NCBI GenBank assembly: GCA_017883345.1
Contig: JADGNT010000390.1
Location: forward strand, 1 to 5,552
Origin: Candidatus Solibacter sp.
GTDB lineage: Bacteria > Acidobacteriota > Terriglobia > Bryobacterales > Bryobacteraceae
Length of the DNA: 5,552 nucleotides
Reading direction: 5' to 3'
Shown here one piece after another: positions 1-5,552 of this stretch (within the stretch, counting starts at the first letter, position 1; each line of letters begins with the position of its first letter). The notes below the pieces were generated by a model. It did no database searches. It was not told where the DNA came from and saw nothing but the letters and a program-made list of their open reading frames with translations. The position numbers and the translations under genes were made by a program.

Positions 1-20
1 GCGCCACCACCGGCAAGTCG

Positions 21-74
21 TTTGCCTGCAAAGGTGGGGCAGGCGCTTTCGCCTGCCAACTCCGCCTGCGGGCG
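21..74. repeat. Cluster of three short palindromes (REP-like) downstream of the leftward operon
   Basis: Three inverted repeats lie side by side. The first is TTTGC-CT-GCAAA at 21-32. The second is a perfect 8-bp stem GGCAGGCG / CGCCTGCC with a 4-base loop at 38-57. The third is a weaker CGCC-TGCG-GGCG at 63-74. The cluster sits in the gap after the stop codon of the propeller gene, about 80 bases beyond it. Read on the minus strand, the strong hairpin is not followed by a T-run, so it is not a classical intrinsic terminator. It could still stabilise the mRNA 3' end or act as a REP-type element. Seen directly: the symmetry. Inferred: any role. Only one copy of the cluster is in this window, so dispersed repetition is not shown. 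Confidence 0.5.
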
Positions 75-139
75 ATTCTCTTACAGTTTCTGCGGGAGCG
101 GTCTTACGCACGGAAACCGAATTGTGTGCCGGAAAACAG

Positions 140-2404
140 CTACCGGACAACCGGGGGATCGTTCGCCCGGACTTGCCAGGTGGGCATTCCGGGCGGGGCG
201 ACTTTGTCCGCCGGGCCGTGCCAGACGCTGCCACCGAACGTGGTGACGTAGATCTGCTTCGCGTCGGTGGGGTCGGGGATTACGCGGTGTCCCCACTTGA
301 AGTCGTAGCCGGCAATACGCCGCCAGGTTTCGCCGCTGTCGGTGGAACGCCAGGCCGAGGACTCGAATCCGGCGGCGTACAGCAGCTTGGGATCTCGCGG
401 ATCGATCGTCACATCGTAAATGTGTTTATCCTGCGAGAGAACGTTGCGCCAATTCCTGCCGCCATCGGTGGAGAGGAAGATGCCCCCCTCGCGGGCCTCC
501 TTGGCTGCCTGGCGGCCCCATGCGGCCAGGTACAGACGGGAAGGATTGCGCGGGTCGATGGCCAGACCGTTGGGTCCATTCAGTCCTTCGGGGAGCGGCA
601 GTCGTTCCCAATGTTCGGCGCCATCGGTGGAGCGATACAGCGCGCCATCTCCAGGGTTGCCAAAGCTGCCGTCTTCGCTGCGCCGCGCCACCACCAGGTA
701 CAGCGCGCCGCGCGGATCCCTCGCCAGTCGCCAGGCAAAGGGCTCGGCACCCTCGATGCCGTTGTTCTTGAGTACCCAGGTTGCTCCGCCGTCGGTGGAC
801 TTGAACACGCCGCGGCCGAATCCGGTCACATACAGAACACGCGCCGTCTTGGGGCTCTCCGGATCCAGCAGGATGTGCGTGGCGGCCGTCTGAGGAAGCG
901 TGGGGCTGGCCTGACGCCAGGTACGGCCGCCGTCGTCGCTCACGGCCACGCCGCCGTTATAGCCGGCGACGCCGCGCTGGCGCCACATCTTCGGCCGCGG
1001 CAGATCGTGCGTGCCGCTCATGGCCGCCCACATGCGGCCTTCCACTGCCGGGTCGAATTCCACCCAATACGTCGTATTCCTCCATGGGCGCGGCACGCCC
1101 ACGGTGGCGCTGACCCAGCTTTCACCGCCGTCCTCGCTGCGGAACAGTCCGATATCGGTGTAGGTGATGAACACGCGCTTGCGGTTGAACGGATCGAAAT
1201 GCACTCCATACGCAGTGGTGACATCCATCCCCGTGGTGGTGAAGCCGTCGCCCGATCCCTTTTTGGAATAGACGCCGACCCAGGTCTTGCCGCCGTCGGT
1301 GGTGCGCATGGTCCGGCCCAGGTCGGTGGCATAGACGATATTGGGATCGGTGGGCGCGACGCCGAGATTGAGCGGCGTTCCTCCCCAGCTCGGGCCGAAT
1401 CGCGCGGTGATCCAGCCGTCATGCACATTGGCAGCGGGATCGTCGGACGTTTCCTTCCACACCAGCGTCCAGTTGCGGCCGGCATCGGTGGTCTTGGCGA
1501 CACCGAAGTTCCGGCCATCCAGATTGCTGTAAGCGAGGTACGCCACGTCCGGATGTTGGGCGCTGGTGGCTACGGCGGAAAACCGCGGCTTCGCCCCCGG
1601 CTGGATCTCCGAGTTGCGCCAGGTGACGCCGCCGTCGTCGGAGACATGCAGACCGTCGCGCGACACACCGTAGAGCCGCAGTCCTCCACCGGTGGCGTAT
1701 CCCGCGGAAGTATCGATGAACTGCGCGGGCGTAGCGTGCTCTTTCCATGTACCGCCCGCGCGGACCATCACGGATTTTGCGGTCACCACGGTGACGCACC
1801 GATCCGCGCGCGGCGACGCCGGATCGATGTGGATGTGCAGAACGCCCGCCGGCAGATCCGCGCCTTTCTTCCAGCTCGCGCCGCCGTCGGCCGATACCGA
1901 GAGAATCGTCGAACTGCCCTCCGACATCGCCGCGTACAGCGTCTTGGAGTCCGCTGGGTCGATGGCCAGCGCGGCAACATGCGGGTAGCGCCCGTCCTTC
2001 GTCACGATCCGCGCATCGGCGTGATCCGACGGCATCTCTACGCCGCCTGTGTCACCCGGCGCCGGATACAACAGGTTCCACGTCTGGCCGCTGTCCCGGC
2101 TGCGCCACAGGCCAAGGGCCTCCGTGTACAACGTCCGCGCATCCAGTGGATCGAAGGCGAAGAAGCGTACCCCGCCACCCAGGTTGAACATCCCCCACGA
2201 AGCGCCACCGTCGCGGGAAACGTAGCCACCGGTCATGTCGCAGCGCACCAGAACCGTGCCGGGATCGTGCGGGCTGATGGTGGGAATGAACTGCGCGCCA
2301 CCGCCGCCCGGTCCAATCCGTTTCCACCCGTCCGGCGCCCAGGCCATCGAGGCAGCCGCCAACAGGACAAGAGGCAGCGCCAATCTGGAAACATGGGGTC
2401 GCAT
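140..2404 (-). CDS. Secreted BNR-repeat / GH74- or VPS10-like double beta-propeller protein
   Basis: Predicted exported protein of 754 residues. The chosen start gives a Sec signal: MRPHVSR, a hydrophobic run at about 8-18, and a likely SMA cleavage site after residue 21. An in-frame ATG 34 codons upstream would lie inside the preceding gene and bury this signal, so it is rejected. Twelve BNR/Asp-box motifs of the form S/T-x-D-x-G-x-x-W start at residues 63, 102, 171, 255, 305, 368, 423, 489, 536, 592, 645 and 687. They span the whole mature protein, as in two seven-bladed propellers. The N-terminus (IGPGGGG at 30-36, then RCDMTGGY at 54-61) resembles the GGGG...TDIGG start of GH74 xyloglucanases, and the length also fits GH74. 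Family knowledge: such proteins are endo-acting glucanases, but BNR/sortilin-type relatives can be non-enzymatic binders. It follows the oxidoreductase gene by 7 bases with only a weak Shine-Dalgarno (GAGAAAG about 12 bases upstream), so translational coupling is likely. The stop is TAG. Substrate and activity are not determinable here; the fold call is firm, the GH74 call tentative. Confidence 0.85.
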   Translation of the reverse strand: MRPHVSRLALPLVLLAAASMAWAPDGWKRIGPGGGGAQFIPTISPHDPGTVLVRCDMTGGYVSRDGGASWGMFNLGGGVRFFAFDPLDARTLYTEALGLWRSRDSGQTWNLLYPAPGDTGGVEMPSDHADARIVTKDGRYPHVAALAIDPADSKTLYAAMSEGSSTILSVSADGGASWKKGADLPAGVLHIHIDPASPRADRCVTVVTAKSVMVRAGGTWKEHATPAQFIDTSAGYATGGGLRLYGVSRDGLHVSDDGGVTWRNSEIQPGAKPRFSAVATSAQHPDVAYLAYSNLDGRNFGVAKTTDAGRNWTLVWKETSDDPAANVHDGWITARFGPSWGGTPLNLGVAPTDPNIVYATDLGRTMRTTDGGKTWVGVYSKKGSGDGFTTTGMDVTTAYGVHFDPFNRKRVFITYTDIGLFRSEDGGESWVSATVGVPRPWRNTTYWVEFDPAVEGRMWAAMSGTHDLPRPKMWRQRGVAGYNGGVAVSDDGGRTWRQASPTLPQTAATHILLDPESPKTARVLYVTGFGRGVFKSTDGGATWVLKNNGIEGAEPFAWRLARDPRGALYLVVARRSEDGSFGNPGDGALYRSTDGAEHWERLPLPEGLNGPNGLAIDPRNPSRLYLAAWGRQAAKEAREGGIFLSTDGGRNWRNVLSQDKHIYDVTIDPRDPKLLYAAGFESSAWRSTDSGETWRRIAGYDFKWGHRVIPDPTDAKQIYVTTFGGSVWHGPADKVAPPGMPTWQVRANDPPVVR

Positions 2405-2411
2405 GTTTGGC

Positions 2412-3719
2412 TTACACTTTCTCGGGCACCACGAAGGGCTTGCGATACTCCCGCCGGAACATCTTATTGGCTGCCGCATCGCCCGGTATGCTGTAGCTCG
2501 CGGCATCGAAACGAACCATCCTGCCGACCCGGTACGAGATGTTCGCCAGATGCACCAGCGTGGTGGAGATGGCGCCCTCTTCGATCGGCGCGTTCAAGTC
2601 CTCGTGCTTTCGCGTGCGCAACGCCGCGATGAAATTGGCCCAGTTGTTTCCGATGTCGCTGCCCGAAGGACCGGGCTGCTGCTCGCGTCCCAGGAAGCTC
2701 TGATAGCGGCCATGGTCTTCGTCCCAAACCGAAAGGTACCCGTTGGAGCCATAGAAAATTGCGCCCACGGTGTTCGACGACTTGATGCCTTCGTCAATGC
2801 CCGCTTCATGATTGCTGATCCTGTGGCGCACCTCGAAGGTCATCACCTTCTTCTTTCCGTTGTCTTCAAATTCGAATGTAGCGGCCAGGGTGTTGGGCGT
2901 CTCCTGGTCGTCGTCAAACATGAAATGACCGCCGATAGCGCTGACCTTGGTCGGGTACTTGACGCCGAGACCCCAGCGCGAGACATCGACCTGATGGATC
3001 CCCTGGTTGCCGAGATCGCCGTTGCCGTAATCCCAAAACCAGTGCCAGTTGTAGTGAAAGCGGTTCTGGGTGAACGGGTGCTCGGGCGCGGGACCGAGCC
3101 ACAGGTCGTAGTGCACACCGGCGGGCACCGGCTCCACCGGCTTGCGGCCAATGGTGTCGCGCCACTTGTAGCACAGGCCGCGCGCCATGAAGACCTCGCC
3201 GATCAGTCCATCCCGCATGTGCTGGATTGCCTCGCGTACGATGCTGGATCGGCTGTTGGTGCCGTGTTGCACGAGCCGGTTGTACTTTTGGGCCGCGGCC
3301 ACAATCTGCTTCGCTTCGAACATATCGTGCGAGCAGGGTTTCTCCACATACACATCCTTGCCGGCCTGGCACGCCCAGATCGTCTGCAGCGTGTGGTGGT
3401 GGTTCGGAGTGGCAATCGAGACCGCATCGATGGACTTGTCTTCGAGCAGTTTGCGAAAATCGGTGAACGCCGCGGGACGCTTCTTGCCGGCTTTCTCCAA
3501 TTCGCTCACGCGCGCGTTGAGCACCGATTCATCGACGTCGCAAATGGCCGCGATCTCCACGTTCTGCATCGCGCTGTAGCGGCGGATGTGCTCCCGGCCC
3601 TGCGCGTGAACCCCTACGCAGGCTACACGCACGGTGTCGTTGGCGCTCGCCCTGGCGCGAGGACCGAGCACGGCCCCCGCCGACGCAAGAGAGCCCATTA
3701 AGAAATGTCTTCGTTCCAT
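2412..3719 (-). CDS. Tat-exported Gfo/Idh/MocA-family NAD(P)-dependent oxidoreductase
   Basis: Complete 435-residue protein, typical in length for Tat-type members of the family. Residues 1-26 form a twin-arginine signal (ERRHFLMGS followed by a small-residue hydrophobic stretch and ARASA), implying folding with cofactor in the cytoplasm and export to the periplasm. The Rossmann domain follows from about 30: beta1 VRVACVG, a glycine loop G36-V-H-A-Q-G41, and the acidic ICDVD at 59-63 that normally contacts the NAD ribose. The hallmark EKP motif is at 126-128 and ATPNHHH at 103-109. The catalytic-type stretch GNQGIHQVD at 237-245 supplies His242 and Asp245. The C-terminal half matches the bacterial-type Gfo/Idh/MocA C-terminal domain in style. 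The family oxidises or reduces sugars, inositols and glycosides; the exact substrate is unknown. It is first in a two-gene operon with the propeller protein. The start has only a weak Shine-Dalgarno (GGTAG) but places the Tat motif correctly. Oddity: the middle glycine of GxGxxG is His. Confidence 0.93.
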   Translation of the reverse strand: MERRHFLMGSLASAGAVLGPRARASANDTVRVACVGVHAQGREHIRRYSAMQNVEIAAICDVDESVLNARVSELEKAGKKRPAAFTDFRKLLEDKSIDAVSIATPNHHHTLQTIWACQAGKDVYVEKPCSHDMFEAKQIVAAAQKYNRLVQHGTNSRSSIVREAIQHMRDGLIGEVFMARGLCYKWRDTIGRKPVEPVPAGVHYDLWLGPAPEHPFTQNRFHYNWHWFWDYGNGDLGNQGIHQVDVSRWGLGVKYPTKVSAIGGHFMFDDDQETPNTLAATFEFEDNGKKKVMTFEVRHRISNHEAGIDEGIKSSNTVGAIFYGSNGYLSVWDEDHGRYQSFLGREQQPGPSGSDIGNNWANFIAALRTRKHEDLNAPIEEGAISTTLVHLANISYRVGRMVRFDAASYSIPGDAAANKMFRREYRKPFVVPEKV

Positions 3720-3728
3720 TTGACTACC

Positions 3729-3734
3729 ATTCTA
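3729..3734 (-). promoter_or_regulatory. Candidate -10 element (TAGAAT) for the oxidoreductase operon
   Basis: On the minus strand TAGAAT matches the sigma70-type -10 consensus at five of six bases. It ends 9 bases before the ATG at 3719. No convincing -35 hexamer is seen 16-18 bases upstream. The close spacing would give a leaderless or near-leaderless transcript, which fits the poor Shine-Dalgarno of this gene. The hexamer could also be chance. Confidence 0.25.
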
Positions 3735-3778
3735 GCCGGAGTGATGCCGTTGGGCCTTGCCATCGGATATGTGATCAG

Positions 3779-3792
3779 TGGAATGTGTTCCA
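3779..3792. promoter_or_regulatory. Small dyad TGGAA-N4-TTCCA, possible operator
   Basis: A perfect 5-bp inverted repeat with a 4-base centre sits in the divergent intergenic region. It overlaps the candidate rightward -35 hexamer (3788-3793), a position where a bound regulator could affect transcription. No regulator gene is in the window and the arms are short, so function is speculative. Confidence 0.2.
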
Positions 3793-3816
3793 TTTGGATT
3801 GATTTTCTGCTATATG
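3788..3816 (+). promoter_or_regulatory. Candidate rightward promoter (TTCCAT, 17-base spacer, TATATG)
   Basis: TTCCAT (3788-3793) and TATATG (3811-3816) are spaced by 17 bases and lie just upstream of the rightward genes. Each matches the sigma70-type consensus only partly (three and four of six bases). Transcription would begin at about 3823, almost at the first ATG (3825) and just ahead of the ATG at 3837. Weak evidence; position is the best support. Confidence 0.25.
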
Positions 3817-3826
3817 GTGTACCGAT

Positions 3827-3830
3827 GGAG
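3827..3830 (+). promoter_or_regulatory. Shine-Dalgarno GGAG deciding the start of the small Tat-like ORF
   Basis: GGAG lies 6 bases upstream of the ATG at 3837, an ideal spacing. The in-frame ATG at 3825, which overlaps this site, and the one at 3705 lack a comparable ribosome binding site. This favours 3837 as the translated start. Confidence 0.4.
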
Positions 3831-3836
3831 CGATCC

Positions 3837-3971
3837 ATGAAATCGATTGGACGACGCAACTTTTTCCGAAACCTCTTTACCGGCGGCATGCCGGCAGGTG
3901 CGGCGGCCGCTCAGAACACACAGCCCACGAGGCAGAATGCGGGACCGGAGGAGGATTCCAAATGCCTATAA
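3837..3971 (+). CDS. Small ORF with Tat-like leader, overlapping the esterase start
   Basis: A 44-residue ORF beginning MKSIGRRNFFRNLF. The twin arginines at 6-7 followed by N-F-F resemble a Tat motif (RRxFF), with a short, weak hydrophobic/small-residue stretch GGMPAGAAAA at 16-25 and a possible AAA-Q cleavage after 25. The remaining 19 residues are polar, with one Cys next to last. Start 3837 was chosen for its GGAG site. In-frame starts at 3825 (48 residues) and 3705 (88 residues) exist; the last begins inside the oppositely oriented oxidoreductase gene and is less likely. The stop TAA overlaps the esterase ATG (10 shared bases), so translation of the two would be coupled. It may be a real small exported peptide, a translational leader for the esterase, or the remnant of a lost Tat protein. 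No homologous family is recognised. Confidence 0.45.
   Translation: MKSIGRRNFFRNLFTGGMPAGAAAAQNTQPTRQNAGPEEDSKCL
3947..3954 (+). promoter_or_regulatory. Strong Shine-Dalgarno GGAGGAGG for the esterase gene
   Basis: GGAGGAGG ends 7 bases before the ATG at 3962, near-perfect in sequence and distance. It lies inside the last codons of the small upstream ORF and fixes the esterase start, which in turn preserves the twin-arginine motif at residues 5-10. Confidence 0.8.
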
Positions 3972-5552
3972 CGAGCCGGCGAGAAATTCTGGCGGTGGCC
4001 GCGATGGGCGCTCTTTTGCGTCGGCATGCCGGCGCGCAGCAGGGCACCCCAACCATCATGTATCGCGACTACTCGCGCTGCCTCCCCGACTACCTTCGCG
4101 ACCTGGCGGAGCGGGCTTATCAGTCTCGCAATCGCGCGATCTCCAATCTGACCACGCCGGCGGCCATACGCGAACGGCAGCGATGGGTCACCGAAACGTT
4201 CTGGACGCTGGTGGGCGGAATGCCGGAGCGCACTCCGCTCAACGCCAGAACGGTGGGGATGTTTGAACGGCCAAAGTACCGGGTCGAGAAAGTTGTTTAC
4301 GAGAGCCAGCCGAACTTTCATATCTCCGGGACTCTGTACATCCCCACGGTGGGCCGCCCGCCGTTTCCCGGCGTGTTGTACCAGATGGGTCACACCACCA
4401 ACGGGAAGGGCGATGGCACCTACCAGCTCTGCTGCCAGACGCTGGCAGGGCTCGGCTACCTGGTGCTCGGCTTCGACCCGATGGGACAGGGGGAACGTAC
4501 TTACTATCCGGGACGCAAGCCGTCACTCAGCCGGCTCGGCGCCGATGAGGAGCACACCTTTCCCGGCCGCCAGATGCTGCTCAAGGGCATCACCAGCACC
4601 CGGCTGCAGACCTGGGATGCCGTGCGCAGCCTGGACTATCTGGCGTCGCATCCGCTGGTGGACCCCAAACGGCTCGCCTCGACGGGTCAATCCGGCGGAG
4701 GCACCAACACTATGCTGCTGGCCGCGGTGGATGACCGGCTCGCGGCGGCGGTGGTCTCCTGTGGCATCACCGAAAACTTCGCCTGTGCGAATTTCAATCC
4801 CCCTGGCTCGACCGACGATGGAGAACAGAACCTGGTGGCTTCCGCTCCGGCCGGGTTCGACCGCTGGGACCTGCTCTATCCGATCGCGCCCAAGCCCCTG
4901 TTGGTCATGGTGAGCCAGCGCGATTTCTTCGGCACCTACTCGCCGAACTACCTCACTAGCGGAACCGAGGAATTTCAAAAACTGCAGCGCGTCTACCGGA
5001 CACTCGGGCACCCCGACCGGATCGCGTGGTTCGGAACGCCGCTGCCCCATGGGTTCAGTTTCGATCTCCGCATGCAGATGTACAACTGGTTCGCGCGCTG
5101 GCTGAAGGGTGAATCCCAAGCGGTCAGCGAGGAGCCTCTCGTCCAAGCGGAAACTGAGGAGACGCTGTTCGTCTCGGCTAACGGGAGCGTCGTGCAATCG
5201 TTTCACGGGGAGACGCCGTTCACGCTCAACCGGAAGCGAAGCCTGTCGAAGACACCGGCGGACCTCGCGCGGTTGCTGGGTATCGATCGCTCAGCCGCCG
5301 GCGCGAGCGCCATAACAGTAGGCCGCGCGTCGTACCACCAGACCCTGGTCGAGGCGGTGGAGTTCCCCGCCGCGCCAAAAGTGTGGGTGCCGGCCTGGCT
5401 GTACCAGCCCAAGACCGCCGACCCTTCGAAAGCGCTGGTGATCGTGCTCGAGCCCGGCGGGCGGAATGCGTGGCACGAATCCGGACTGTATAACCGAATG
5501 GCTGCCGAGGGTTACATCGTCTGCGCGCCGGACCTGCGCGGTATCGGGGACA
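3962..5552 (+). CDS. Exported acetylxylan-esterase-like alpha/beta-hydrolase, probably two hydrolase domains (3' end outside window)
   Basis: The frame stays open from 3962 to the window edge: 530 residues and no stop, so the gene is partial at its C-terminus. The N-terminus has a Tat-like motif SRREIL (5-10), a short hydrophobic run and AGA before Q26 as a probable cleavage site. The first alpha/beta-hydrolase domain spans about 100-385. It has a GH-x-x-NGK loop (143-149), FDPMGQGER (171-179) as in acetylxylan-esterase-type enzymes, a nucleophile elbow GQSGGG (Ser244), a candidate acid Asp321 (SQRDFFG) and a candidate His363 (PLPHGF). So a complete Ser-Asp-His triad is visible. After a linker, about 465-530 start a second core: a beta-strand VIVLEPGGRNAW and APDLRGIGD, again typical of the fold. 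Family knowledge: such enzymes cleave acetyl or other esters on xylan and related glycans; peptidase-like relatives also exist. Substrate is inferred from resemblance only. It is translationally coupled to the small upstream ORF. Confidence 0.85.
   Translation, partial: MPITSRREILAVAAMGALLRRHAGAQQGTPTIMYRDYSRCLPDYLRDLAERAYQSRNRAISNLTTPAAIRERQRWVTETFWTLVGGMPERTPLNARTVGMFERPKYRVEKVVYESQPNFHISGTLYIPTVGRPPFPGVLYQMGHTTNGKGDGTYQLCCQTLAGLGYLVLGFDPMGQGERTYYPGRKPSLSRLGADEEHTFPGRQMLLKGITSTRLQTWDAVRSLDYLASHPLVDPKRLASTGQSGGGTNTMLLAAVDDRLAAAVVSCGITENFACANFNPPGSTDDGEQNLVASAPAGFDRWDLLYPIAPKPLLVMVSQRDFFGTYSPNYLTSGTEEFQKLQRVYRTLGHPDRIAWFGTPLPHGFSFDLRMQMYNWFARWLKGESQAVSEEPLVQAETEETLFVSANGSVVQSFHGETPFTLNRKRSLSKTPADLARLLGIDRSAAGASAITVGRASYHQTLVEAVEFPAAPKVWVPAWLYQPKTADPSKALVIVLEPGGRNAWHESGLYNRMAAEGYIVCAPDLRGIGD

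Larger units (their letters stand above)
3720..3836. promoter_or_regulatory. Divergent intergenic promoter region
   Basis: This gap separates the leftward oxidoreductase operon from the rightward Tat-peptide/esterase genes, so it should hold promoters for both directions. The part around 3760-3825 is visibly richer in A and T than the flanking genes. Individual -10-like hexamers and a dyad are listed separately. The assignment rests on gene orientation and composition, not on a strong consensus promoter. Confidence 0.6.

Noticed and set aside
38..57. Intrinsic terminator for the leftward operon
   Set aside because: The stem is strong, but neither strand has a T-run after it, and it lies over 80 bases past the stop codon.
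2405..2506. Longer start for the propeller gene (788 residues)
   Set aside because: The extra 34 residues are read within the end of the upstream gene and would put charged and polar sequence in front of a clear Sec signal peptide.
122..2632. An 836-codon open frame on the plus strand covering the whole propeller gene
   Set aside because: It is antisense to a gene with a signal peptide and twelve clear Asp-box motifs. Its product is rich in Arg, Gly, His and Ala with no recognisable domain, and its repeated VGG/IGG words are simply the complement of the Asp-box codons. High GC keeps such antisense frames open.
2235..3701. A 488-codon open frame on the plus strand opposite the oxidoreductase
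   Set aside because: It is the antisense shadow of a protein with EKP, GIHQVD and Tat signatures and has no motif of its own. It also overlaps the previous shadow.
3705..3836. N-terminal extension of the small ORF (88 residues from 3705) with a hydrophobic, membrane-like stretch
   Set aside because: It begins inside the opposite-strand oxidoreductase gene, has no good ribosome binding site, and would bury the Tat-like motif about 50 residues in. The hydrophobic run is what an AT-rich promoter region gives when translated. It cannot be fully excluded.
4263..4913. A 216-codon plus-strand frame and a 227-codon minus-strand frame (4523-5206) within the esterase
   Set aside because: Both are off-frame shadows of the esterase, whose reading frame carries the nucleophile elbow, triad and FDPMGQGER motif.
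1..5552. CRISPR array, tRNA/rRNA, insertion sequence or phage gene
   Set aside because: I saw no regularly spaced direct repeats, cloverleaf-like or rRNA-like segments, terminal inverted repeats or transposase motifs. The repeated words in the propeller gene are coding Asp-box repeats.

Overview
The window is GC-rich bacterial DNA that is almost entirely coding. It carries two divergently transcribed gene groups whose products all look exported and point to polysaccharide or glycoside processing outside the cytoplasm. The combination of a Tat-exported Gfo/Idh/MocA oxidoreductase, a long BNR/sortilin-like propeller protein and a planctomycete/acidobacterial-style acetylxylan-esterase-like hydrolase suggests an Acidobacteriota genome (Bryobacterales/Solibacter-like), with Planctomycetota or a related soil lineage as the alternative. 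This is an inference from gene content and style; no marker gene is present.

Layout. Bases 1-139 are non-coding and hold a cluster of short palindromes (about 21-74) downstream of the leftward operon. Bases 140-2404 (minus strand) encode a 754-residue Sec-exported protein with twelve SxDGGxTW-type BNR motifs, resembling a two-propeller GH74 / VPS10-like protein. Seven bases upstream, 2412-3719 (minus) encode a 435-residue Tat-exported Gfo/Idh/MocA-family NAD(P)-dependent oxidoreductase. The two form a tight operon with the oxidoreductase first. Bases 3720-3836 are a comparatively AT-rich divergent promoter region with a small dyad and -10-like hexamers. On the plus strand, 3837-3971 is a possible 44-codon ORF with a Tat-like leader. 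It overlaps by 10 bases the start of a large exported alpha/beta-hydrolase (3962 to the window end, 530 residues seen, no stop reached).

How the genes may work together (inference). The propeller protein would bind or cut a glycan, the esterase would remove acyl groups from it, and the oxidoreductase would oxidise or reduce a sugar or glycoside in the periplasm. This looks like a small carbohydrate-utilisation neighbourhood, but no substrate can be named from sequence alone. I see no RNA genes, CRISPR array, insertion sequence or phage gene. The points most worth a second look are the tiny Tat-like ORF coupled to the esterase, the apparent tandem hydrolase fold, and the GH74-like protein that keeps one catalytic-type Asp but may lack the other.
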